Below are positions 1 through 5,311 of a stretch of 5,357 bases of DNA, piece by piece. The position numbers and the translations under genes are program-made. The DNA is from Chloroflexota bacterium (lineage in GTDB: Bacteria > Chloroflexota > UBA4733), in NCBI GenBank assembly GCA_025980355.1, contig JAICXR010000266.1:1-5357 (forward strand), written 5' to 3'. The notes under the pieces are model-generated. The model was not told the origin of the DNA and searched no databases. It was given only the letters and a program-made list of their open reading frames with translations. Every line of letters begins with the position of its first letter. Position 1 is the stretch's first letter.

Positions 1-26
1 AATGACCGTGCCGGCGCACTCATGAT

Positions 27-54
27 CTGCCTTCTGCCCTCTGCCTGCTGCCCG
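27..54. repeat. Four tandem CTGCCNN heptamers abutting the nth start
   Basis: Four consecutive heptamers, CTGCCTT, CTGCCCT, CTGCCTG and CTGCCCG, run without interruption from 27 to 54, and the nth start codon follows two bases later. The first five bases are identical in every copy and the last two vary. The repeat fills the space where a Shine-Dalgarno sequence would be expected, and none is present. It resembles the short tandem heptanucleotide repeats described from cyanobacteria and some other bacteria, but with only four copies in GC-rich DNA it may be replication slippage with no function. The periodicity is directly visible; any role is unknown. Confidence 0.7.
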
Positions 55-56
55 CT

Positions 57-719
57 ATGAAAGAGCCATTCGATATCGACACCGCTGTGGAGCGACTGCG
101 CGAGGCAGTGCGCCCGTGTCCGAAGGCGGCGCTGTTCGCGCTGGCGGAGGACGGGTTCGCCAGCGTGTTCCAGCAGGTCGTCGCCTGCATGCTCTCGATC
201 CGCACCCGGGACGAGACGACCCTGGTGGTGGCACGCAACATCCTGGAGCGCGACGGCACGCCCGCGCAGATGTTGGAGCTCAGCGCTGAGCAGATCGACA
301 CGCTGATCCATGCCGTCAGCTTCCACGAGGCGAAGGCCCGCCAAATCCGCGCCATCGCCGAGCGCGCCGTCCGCGACTACGACGGCGCGCTCCCCTGCGA
401 CCGTGACGTTCTGCTCTCCTTACCCGGCATCGGGCCAAAGTGCGCCAATCTCGTCATGGCCATTGCCTGCCGCCAGCCCTTCATCGCCGTCGACATCCAT
501 GTCCACCGCATCACCAACCGCTGGGGCTACGTGCAGGCCACGACGCCGGAGGCGACGATGGTGGCCCTGGAGCGCACGCTCCCTCAGCGCCATTGGATCA
601 CGATCAATCGCCTGTTGGTGCCGTTCGGCAAGCACGTCTGCACCGGAGCGCTCCCCCACTGCTCGACCTGCCCGGTGCTGTCCATGTGCCGCCAGGTCGG
701 GGTCACGCGGCATCGCTGA
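57..719 (+). CDS. nth: Endonuclease III-like DNA glycosylase/AP lyase
   Basis: This 220-residue protein has the HhH-GPD fold and iron-sulfur cluster of endonuclease III, which removes oxidised pyrimidines from DNA and nicks the abasic site in base-excision repair. The helix-hairpin-helix is at residues 122-128 (LPGIGPK), with catalytic Lys128, and the catalytic Asp is Asp146 in AVDIHVHR. The C-terminal cluster loop is C195-X6-C202-X2-C205-X5-C211, exactly the [4Fe-4S] spacing of E. coli Nth. Length is close to the E. coli enzyme (211 aa). In the N-terminal helix the usual S-x-Q-x-x-D reads SIRTRD (47-52), with Arg49 at the Gln position, as I recall from archaeal-type EndoIII-like proteins, so substrate preference could differ from E. 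coli. The ATG at 57 is the only in-frame AUG after an in-frame TGA at 3-5. There is no Shine-Dalgarno sequence, only the CTGCC heptamers. MutY is excluded by size and by the catalytic Lys. Confidence 0.93.
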   Translation: MKEPFDIDTAVERLREAVRPCPKAALFALAEDGFASVFQQVVACMLSIRTRDETTLVVARNILERDGTPAQMLELSAEQIDTLIHAVSFHEAKARQIRAIAERAVRDYDGALPCDRDVLLSLPGIGPKCANLVMAIACRQPFIAVDIHVHRITNRWGYVQATTPEATMVALERTLPQRHWITINRLLVPFGKHVCTGALPHCSTCPVLSMCRQVGVTRHR

Positions 720-739
720 CCGTTCGCGTTCTTCGGTGC

Positions 740-769
740 TGGACGGTAGCGGCCCGCATATGGTCTACT
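740..769 (+). promoter_or_regulatory. Possible promoter for a leaderless coaE transcript
   Basis: TGGACG at 740-745 (4 of 6 matches to TTGACA) and TCTACT at 764-769 (4 of 6 to TATAAT) are separated by 18 bp. The -10-like box ends seven bases before the coaE ATG, which is the spacing expected if transcription starts at the start codon itself. coaE has no Shine-Dalgarno sequence, which suits a leaderless message. An overlapping TATGGT at 759-764 is an alternative -10. Both boxes are imperfect and such matches arise by chance, so this is only a candidate; coaE could equally be read from nth. Confidence 0.2.
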
Positions 770-776
770 GCCGCCT

Positions 777-1418
777 ATGCAAAGCATATCGCGGGGCCAC
801 ACGATCGGGCTGACCGGCAACATTGCTTGCGGTAAGAGCAGCGTCGCCCGCCGGCTGGCCGAGCACGGCGCCACGGTCATCGACGCCGATCTGGTCGCCC
901 ACGAGGTGATGCGCCCGGAATTGCCCGCCTGGCGGGCGGTGGTGGCGGAGTTCGGGCGGGGCATCCTGGCGGCCGACGGGGCGATCGACCGGCCGCGCCT
1001 GCGGGCGATCGTCTTCGACGACCGGGCGGCGTTGCGGCGACTGAACGAGGCAGTCCATCCCCACGTCCACGCGGAGCTGTTGCGTCGCATCGCCCGGTTA
1101 CGGCCGGACGAGGTTGCCGTCATTGAGGCGGTCGCTCTGGTCGAGGCGGGTACGTATCGGGAACTCGACGCGCTCTGGCTGGTGCTCTGCTCGCCCGAGC
1201 AGCAGATCGCCCGGCTGGTGCGGTCGCGCCATCTCTCCCCCGACGACGCAGCCTGGCGGGTAGCCGCCCAGCCGCCGGCCGAGCCGAAAGTTGCGCTCGC
1301 CGACGTCGTGATTCGCAACGACGGCGACATCGCCGAGCTGTTCGCGGCGACCGACCGCGCCTGGCAGGAGGCGCTGGCACGCTGGAGGCTGTACCGGGAG
1401 GAGGTCGGGACGGCATGA
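777..1418 (+). CDS. coaE: Dephospho-CoA kinase
   Basis: CoaE transfers the ATP gamma-phosphate to the 3'-hydroxyl of the ribose of dephospho-CoA, the last step of coenzyme A synthesis, in the cytoplasm. The 213-residue protein opens with a P-loop, GLTGNIACGKSS (11-22), followed by the family's DADLVAHEV segment (36-44), whose acidic residues bind substrate and metal. Further family marks are DRPRLRAIVF (71-80), AVHPHV (92-97), VIEAVALVEAG (115-125), and the lid and end region with Gln165, Lys171 and ADVVIRNDG (175-183). Length is typical (about 200 aa). An in-frame TAG at 747 and the lack of another upstream ATG or GTG fix the start at 777. The start has no Shine-Dalgarno sequence and a context close to that of nth. 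The stop overlaps the start of the next gene in ATGA, so the two are probably translationally coupled. The coding sequence is intact, with no missing core motif. Confidence 0.95.
   Translation: MQSISRGHTIGLTGNIACGKSSVARRLAEHGATVIDADLVAHEVMRPELPAWRAVVAEFGRGILAADGAIDRPRLRAIVFDDRAALRRLNEAVHPHVHAELLRRIARLRPDEVAVIEAVALVEAGTYRELDALWLVLCSPEQQIARLVRSRHLSPDDAAWRVAAQPPAEPKVALADVVIRNDGDIAELFAATDRAWQEALARWRLYREEVGTA
1399..1405 (+). promoter_or_regulatory. Full-consensus ribosome binding site for the dehydrogenase
   Basis: AGGAGGT is a full match to the Shine-Dalgarno consensus. It lies inside the last codons of coaE and ends nine bases before the ATG at 1415. It fixes the start of the dehydrogenase gene and shows that this overlapping gene can recruit ribosomes itself as well as through coupling. 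It contrasts with nth and coaE, which have no such site. Confidence 0.8.
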
Positions 1419-2398
1419 ACGGTCGTGCCAGAGTGCTGGTGACCCGCCGCGTCGCGCCGGAGGCGCTCGCCATGCTGCGGGAGCGGTTCGACGTGACGCA
1501 CTGGGACTCCAGCGAGCCAATCCCCCGGGACAAGTTCCTGTCGGCGATCGCCGACACGGACGGGCTGCTGGCGCTCCTGACCGAGCGGGTCGACGCCGAG
1601 CTGCTGGCCCTGGCACCGCGCCTGAAGGTCGTCGCCAACATGGCCGTGGGTTATGACAACGTCGATGTCGACGCCGCCCGGGCGCGCGGCGTGCAGGTGA
1701 CCAACACGCCTGGGGTCCTGACGGAAACCAGCGCCGAATTCGCCTTCCTGTTGATCCTGGCCGTCGCTCGGCGCCTGAAAGAGGCGATGCGCTGGGTGGA
1801 ACGCGGCCGCTGGACCACCTGGGACCCGCTGCTGTTGCTGGGGCCCGACCTGGATGGCGCGATGCTCGGCCTGGTCGGCTATGGCCGCATTGCCGCGGCG
1901 GTGGCCAGGCGGGCGCACGCCATCGGCATGCACCTGGCTTACCACTCCAGCCACGCCCACCCAGACGACGAGGAGCGCCTCGGCATGCGCCGGATGGCGT
2001 TCGACGACCTGCTGCGGGAGAGCGATGTGGTGTCGCTGCACGTCCCGCTCACCGCCGCCACGCGCCATCTCGTCGCCGAACGCGAACTGCGACTGATGAA
2101 GCCGACCGCCTACCTGGTGAATACGGCGCGCGGCGGCGTGTTGGACCAGCAGGCCCTCTACGCCGCGCTGGTCGGCGGTTCGATCGCCGGCGCCGCCCTC
2201 GACGTCACCGATCCGGAACCGTTGCCGGCGGAGCACGCCTTACTGCAACTGGACAACTGCCTGGTCGTCCCCCACATCGCCAGCGCCAGCGTCGCCACGC
2301 GCACCCGCATGGCGACGCTGGCGGCGGAGAACATCATCGCCGTGCTGACCGGCCGGCCGGCCCTGACGCCGGTGGATGCGCGCCCTCCGGCGCCTTGA
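1415..2398 (+). CDS. D-2-hydroxyacid dehydrogenase, glyoxylate/hydroxypyruvate reductase type
   Basis: This 327-residue protein belongs to the D-isomer-specific 2-hydroxyacid dehydrogenases, which reversibly reduce 2-oxoacids such as glyoxylate or hydroxypyruvate with NAD(P)H. The N-terminal catalytic half includes MAVGYDNVDVDAARARG (76-92) and the hinge segment VTNTPGVLTETSAEFA (95-110). The Rossmann segment is LGLVGYGRIA (151-160), where the third Gly of GxGxxG is replaced by Ala160. The active-site triad is complete: Arg239 in NTARGG, Glu268 in DVTDPEP and His287 in PHIAS. The residues after the second Rossmann strand, AYHSSH (175-180), lack the Asp typical of NAD-specific members, so NADP(H) or mixed use is possible. 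The DVTDPEPL and PHIAS pattern favours the glyoxylate/hydroxypyruvate (GyaR-like) group over SerA, and there is no C-terminal ACT domain. The exact substrate cannot be read from sequence; phosphonate or lactate dehydrogenases remain alternatives. The gene overlaps coaE by 4 bp. Confidence 0.9.
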   Translation: MNGRARVLVTRRVAPEALAMLRERFDVTHWDSSEPIPRDKFLSAIADTDGLLALLTERVDAELLALAPRLKVVANMAVGYDNVDVDAARARGVQVTNTPGVLTETSAEFAFLLILAVARRLKEAMRWVERGRWTTWDPLLLLGPDLDGAMLGLVGYGRIAAAVARRAHAIGMHLAYHSSHAHPDDEERLGMRRMAFDDLLRESDVVSLHVPLTAATRHLVAERELRLMKPTAYLVNTARGGVLDQQALYAALVGGSIAGAALDVTDPEPLPAEHALLQLDNCLVVPHIASASVATRTRMATLAAENIIAVLTGRPALTPVDARPPAP

Positions 2399-2412
2399 TC
2401 CGCGCCGTCGCT

Positions 2413-2454
2413 CCCCCGCCCGTCCCGGTGGGAAGACTGTCCGGCGGGCGAGGG
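2413..2454 (+). terminator. GC-rich inverted repeat after the dehydrogenase gene
   Basis: Bases 2413-2424 can pair with 2443-2454. The 12 positions hold ten Watson-Crick pairs, one C/A mismatch (2416/2451) and one T·G wobble (2423/2444), around an 18-base loop. The hairpin begins 14 bases past the dehydrogenase stop and no T-run follows it, so it is not a classical intrinsic terminator. It could mark the 3' end of the first operon, work with Rho, or be a by-product of GC-rich sequence. It covers the region just upstream of the candidate glyS -10 box. Confidence 0.3.
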
Positions 2455-2467
2455 TTCCCGGTATAGT
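2437..2467 (+). promoter_or_regulatory. Candidate glyS promoter
   Basis: TATAGT at 2462-2467 is a 5-of-6 match to the sigma-70 -10 consensus and stands out in otherwise very GC-rich DNA. The best upstream partner is poor: CTGTCC (2437-2442) matches TTGACA at three positions with a 19-bp spacer. Transcription would start near 2474, giving a leader of about 60 bases before glyS. That is too short for a glycine T-box, and no T-box features are seen. The location in the longest gap between genes supports a new transcription unit here. Confidence 0.45.
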
Positions 2468-2523
2468 GTTGCCCTGACCGGCGCGGGGCGTTGGGAACGA
2501 CATTCACCCGACCATACACGGTG

Positions 2524-2529
2524 AGAGGA
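2524..2529 (+). promoter_or_regulatory. Ribosome binding site of glyS
   Basis: AGAGGA lies seven bases upstream of the ATG at 2537, ideal spacing for a Shine-Dalgarno sequence. It selects this ATG over the out-of-frame ATG at 2530, which overlaps the end of the site. Confidence 0.7.
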
Positions 2530-2536
2530 ATGCGCG

Positions 2537-3922
2537 ATGGTGGCAGCGACTTCAGAGGCAGCGCCGGCCGACCTCTTCGACAAGATCATCTCCTTGTCCA
2601 AGCGTCGCGGCTTCGTCTTCCCGAGCAGTGAGATCTATGGCGGCCTCAGCAGCTGCTGGGACTACGGCCCGCTCGGCGTGGAGTTGAAGAACAACGTCAA
2701 AGCTGCCTGGTGGCGGGCGATGACCCAGTTACGGGACGACGTGGTCGGCCTGGACGCCAGCATTCTGATGCACCCGACCGTCTGGCACGCGTCCGGCCAC
2801 GTCGAGAATTTTACCGATCCGCTGGTGGATTGTCGCAACTGCAAGCAGCGCTTCCGCCTCGACCAGATCCCCGGCGCCGAGGTGCTGGAGCCGGGGGAGC
2901 CGGCGCCGGAAGGGTTCGTGGCCGGCCTGGCCTGCCCCAACTGCGGCGAACATCAGCTCACCAGCCCGCGCCAGTTCAACCTGATGTTCAAGACCTTTAT
3001 GGGCCCCGTGGAGGAGGATGCGGCCACGGTCTTCCTGCGCCCGGAGACCTGCCAGGGCATCTACGTCAACTTCGAGAACGTCCGCGTCACGACGCGGCGC
3101 AAGCTGCCGTTCGGCGTTGCCCAGATCGGCAAAGCGTTCCGCAACGAGATCACGCCCGGCAACTTCATCTTCCGCACCCGCGAGTTCGAGCAGATGGAGC
3201 AGCAGTTCTTCTGCGCGCCGGCCGAGGCGGAGCAGTGGTTCCAGCACTGGCGCAAGGTGCGCATGGAGTACTACCTTGGCTTTGGCGTGGCGGCGGACCG
3301 CCTGCGCTACCGCCAGCACGGCAAGCACGAGCTGGCCCACTACGCCGCGGCGGCGGAGGACATCGAGTACCTCTTCCCCTTCGGCTGGAAAGAGTTCGAG
3401 GGCATCCACAATCGCACCGACTACGACCTGCGGCGCCATAGCCAGTTCAGCGGCAAGGACCTCTCCTATTTCGACGAGACGACGCGGGAACGCTACACGC
3501 CCTATATCGTCGAGACCTCTGCCGGCTGTGATCGGTCGCTCTTCGTCTTTCTGCTGGACGCCTATCACGAAGAACCGGACAAGGACGAGACGCGCGTAGT
3601 CATGCGCTTCCATCCGCTGTTGGCGCCCTACAAGGCGGCGGTATTGCCGCTCTCCAAGAAGCCGGAGCTGGCGGCGCTCTCCCGCAGCGTCCACGGGCAG
3701 TTGCGCCGCTTCTTCCCCACCGACTACGACGAGACGCAGAGCATCGGCCGTCGCTACCGCCGTCAGGACGAGATCGGCACGCCCTGGTGTGTCACGGTGG
3801 ACTTCGAGAGCCTCAACGACCAGGCGGTGACGATCCGCGACCGGGATACGATGCTGCAGGAGCGGGTGCCGATTCCGGAGGTAGCCGGGCTGCTGCGTTC
3901 GCGCCTGGACGCGCTGTTGTAA
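2537..3922 (+). CDS. glyS: Glycyl-tRNA synthetase, single-chain alpha2 type
   Basis: This class II synthetase charges tRNA-Gly with glycine. At 461 residues it is the homodimeric type (Thermus, archaea, eukaryotes), not the alpha2beta2 GlyQ/GlyS type of E. coli. The N-terminal region around motif 1 has YGGLSSCWDYGPLGVELKNN (34-53). Two Cys pairs, CRNC (99-102) and CPNC (133-136), look like the zinc-binding module of bacterial alpha2 enzymes. SPRQFNLMFKTFMGP (143-157) and FLRPETCQGIYVNF (166-179) are family hallmarks. Motif 2 begins FRNE (201-204) and continues to REFEQMEQQFF (215-225). Motif 3 is ETSAGCDRSLFVFLLDAY (326-343), with Arg333. The anticodon-binding domain spans about 355-460, from FHPLLAPYKAAVLPL to GTPWCVTVDF and its end. 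The first ten residues are a short non-conserved extension. A good Shine-Dalgarno sequence and the -10-like TATAGT precede it, and the peptidase gene follows after 19 bp. The gene is intact. Confidence 0.97.
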   Translation: MVAATSEAAPADLFDKIISLSKRRGFVFPSSEIYGGLSSCWDYGPLGVELKNNVKAAWWRAMTQLRDDVVGLDASILMHPTVWHASGHVENFTDPLVDCRNCKQRFRLDQIPGAEVLEPGEPAPEGFVAGLACPNCGEHQLTSPRQFNLMFKTFMGPVEEDAATVFLRPETCQGIYVNFENVRVTTRRKLPFGVAQIGKAFRNEITPGNFIFRTREFEQMEQQFFCAPAEAEQWFQHWRKVRMEYYLGFGVAADRLRYRQHGKHELAHYAAAAEDIEYLFPFGWKEFEGIHNRTDYDLRRHSQFSGKDLSYFDETTRERYTPYIVETSAGCDRSLFVFLLDAYHEEPDKDETRVVMRFHPLLAPYKAAVLPLSKKPELAALSRSVHGQLRRFFPTDYDETQSIGRRYRRQDEIGTPWCVTVDFESLNDQAVTIRDRDTMLQERVPIPEVAGLLRSRLDALL

Positions 3923-3932
3923 GACCGAATAC

Positions 3933-3938
3933 GAGGGG
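3933..3938 (+). promoter_or_regulatory. Ribosome binding site of the M20 peptidase gene; start ambiguous
   Basis: GAGGGG lies in the 19-bp gap after glyS. It ends three bases before the ATG at 3942 and nine bases before a second in-frame ATG at 3948. Aligning its GAGG (3933-3936) to the Shine-Dalgarno core gives five bases to the first ATG and eleven to the second. Either could be used, and the proteins would differ by only two residues (Met-Leu). Confidence 0.55.
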
Positions 3939-3941
3939 TAT

Positions 3942-5042
3942 ATGCTAATGCTGCCTGCCATCGACCGGGATCGGCTCGTCCGGACGTTGCTCGACCTGGT
4001 TCAGATCAACAGTCCGTCCAAGCAAGAGGAGGCGGCGGTCGCCTACGTGCGGTCTGCCCTGACCGCCATCGGCCTGGCGAACAACGAAGACGCCGTGCAC
4101 AACGTCTATGCGCACCTGCCCGGCCGCCGGAGCGCCGCCGCCCCGCTGCTGGTGAACGCCCACGTCGACACGGTGCAGCCGACGCCGAACATCCGGGTCC
4201 AGCTCGACGGCGACGTCCTGCGCACCGACGGCCGCTCGATTCTCGGCGCCGACGACAAGGCGGGCGTTGCCGCGATCCTGGAAGTGCTGCAACTGCTACA
4301 AACGTCCGACATCCCGCACGCGCCGCTCGACGTCCTCTTCACGGTCCAAGAGGAGATCGGCCTGAACGGCGCCAAGGCGGTGGAGTTCGATCGCCTGAGC
4401 GCCCGCGAAGGCGTCTGCCTGGACGTCAGCGGCCCCGCCCACCATCTGGTGGTCGCGGCGCCGGGCCAGAACAGCATCGAGGCGACGCTCGTGGGCCAGA
4501 GCGCCCACGCCGGGGTCGCGCCGGAGCTGGGGAAGAGCGCGATCGTGGCGGCGGCCCGGGCGGTCGTCGCCATGCCGTTGGGGCGTATCGACGCCGAGAC
4601 GACCGCGAATATCGGCCTTATCCGGGGCGGCCAGGCCCGCAACATCGTCCCGGATCGCTGCACGCTCACCGGCGAGGCGCGCAGCCGCGACCGTGGCAAG
4701 CTCGCCCGGCAGACGGAGGCGATGGTCGGCGCCCTCAAGGCGGCGGCGGAGCAGAGCGGCTGTCAACTGGAACTGACGGTAACGGACAGCTATACCGCCT
4801 TCTCCTACGACGCCACGGCGCCGGTGGTCCGGCGCTGCCTCGATGCCATCCGTTCGCTGGGTCGTGACCCGGAACTGGGCGCCACCGGCGGCGGCAGCGA
4901 CGCCAACATCTTCAACAAACACGGCATCGCCACGGTGCTCCTGGGTGTGGGCTACGAGGACATCCACACGTCCAACGAACACATCGCAATCACCGCGGTG
5001 GTGGATCTGGCGCAGACGCTGCTGGCGCTGGTGACGGGTTAG
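3942..5042 (+). CDS. M20-family PepT-like zinc metallopeptidase
   Basis: This 366-residue protein has the full two-zinc site of M20 peptidases, cytoplasmic enzymes that cut small peptides or related amide substrates. In order these are His74 and Asp76 in AHVDTV, the bridging Asp104 in LGADDKAG, catalytic Glu137 and ligand Glu138 in TVQEEIG, Asp161 in CLDVSG, and His342 in EDIHTSNE. The lid/dimerisation domain runs from about 175 to 285 and includes the segment around SAHAGVAPELGKSA (187-200), with His189. GLIRGGQARNIVPDRC (225-240) and GATGGGSDANIF (313-324) are also typical. The arrangement is closest to the PepT-like branch (tripeptidase T relatives), but it is shorter than E. coli PepT (about 408 aa), so tripeptidase activity is not assured; a dipeptidase or deacylase is possible. 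No signal peptide is seen. It is probably co-transcribed with glyS (19-bp gap). Translation may start at 3942 or 3948. Confidence 0.92.
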   Translation: MLMLPAIDRDRLVRTLLDLVQINSPSKQEEAAVAYVRSALTAIGLANNEDAVHNVYAHLPGRRSAAAPLLVNAHVDTVQPTPNIRVQLDGDVLRTDGRSILGADDKAGVAAILEVLQLLQTSDIPHAPLDVLFTVQEEIGLNGAKAVEFDRLSAREGVCLDVSGPAHHLVVAAPGQNSIEATLVGQSAHAGVAPELGKSAIVAAARAVVAMPLGRIDAETTANIGLIRGGQARNIVPDRCTLTGEARSRDRGKLARQTEAMVGALKAAAEQSGCQLELTVTDSYTAFSYDATAPVVRRCLDAIRSLGRDPELGATGGGSDANIFNKHGIATVLLGVGYEDIHTSNEHIAITAVVDLAQTLLALVTG

Positions 5043-5143
5043 CGGCGGCGCCGTTCGGTTCGCGACGGTACCCGGGCGCGCGGGCTGAAGAGTTCAGCGT
5101 GGACGAGGCATCTCGTGTTCTTGGGCATCCACCCAACAATGTG

Positions 5144-5175
5144 GGCCGTTCCTACCCCGGCGGGTAGGAACGGCC
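5144..5175. terminator. Perfect 14-bp-arm hairpin downstream of the peptidase gene
   Basis: GGCCGTTCCTACCC (5144-5157) and GGGTAGGAACGGCC (5162-5175) are perfect reverse complements separated by the 4-base loop CGGC. This is by far the strongest inverted repeat I saw in the window. It lies about 100 bases after the peptidase stop and is the natural end for the glyS-peptidase transcript. No T-run follows on either strand, so it lacks the second half of a classical intrinsic terminator; it may act as a U-tract-less terminator, an RNA-stabilising 3' hairpin or a dispersed palindromic element. The structure is certain; the role is inferred. Confidence 0.6.
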
Positions 5176-5282
5176 GGTGTACGCTGCTGTAGGCTGATCC
5201 GTCGGATGGGATCATTCGAAATCCGTGCGCTGGCAGGAATCGCTGGGAGCCTGTAGACCGCCATCCGAAATGTTGCTCGTCG

Positions 5283-5311
5283 TTCTTGCCTGCGCTGGGC
5301 GCTGGTATGCT
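5283..5311 (+). promoter_or_regulatory. Possible extended -10 promoter at the right edge
   Basis: TGGTATGCT (5303-5311) combines the TGn extension with a -10-like TATGCT (4 of 6 matches). TTCTTG (5283-5288), 17 bp upstream of the hexamer, is a weak -35. Transcription would begin near 5318 and run rightward out of the window, after the strong hairpin, where a new unit would be expected. An ATG at 5307 opens a frame of 17 codons to the window end, but it overlaps the -10 box and has no Shine-Dalgarno sequence, so I do not call a gene there. Confidence 0.3.

Noticed and set aside
1..60. A frame open from the window edge that ends in TGA overlapping the nth ATG (ATGA at 57-60), possibly the tail of an upstream gene
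   Set aside because: Only 19 codons are visible, mostly translated from the CTGCC heptamer repeat. The other two frames also stop at 5 and 25, so the true upstream gene end cannot be told.
310..813. A + strand open frame overlapping nth and running past its end
   Set aside because: It is a shadow in another frame of the nth gene, rich in Ser/Pro/Arg/Ala, and conflicts with the clear HhH and iron-sulfur motifs of nth.
584..2236. A 550-codon minus-strand open frame opposite the 3' end of nth, coaE and most of the dehydrogenase gene
   Set aside because: It is the mirror of three well-supported genes in high-GC DNA, has low-complexity Arg/Gln/Ser/Ala-rich composition and shows no family motif.
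2468..2536. A glycine T-box or riboswitch in the glyS leader
   Set aside because: The predicted leader is only about 60 bases, with no T-box sequence, specifier loop or terminator/antiterminator pair.
2729..3961. A 410-codon minus-strand open frame opposite glyS
   Set aside because: glyS has complete class II synthetase motifs on the + strand; the reverse frame is a codon-bias artefact without recognisable domains.
5209..5224. TTCGAAATC resembling a tRNA T-loop
   Set aside because: No acceptor stem, anticodon arm or D-loop can be placed around it, and the flanking stem is only 4 bp.
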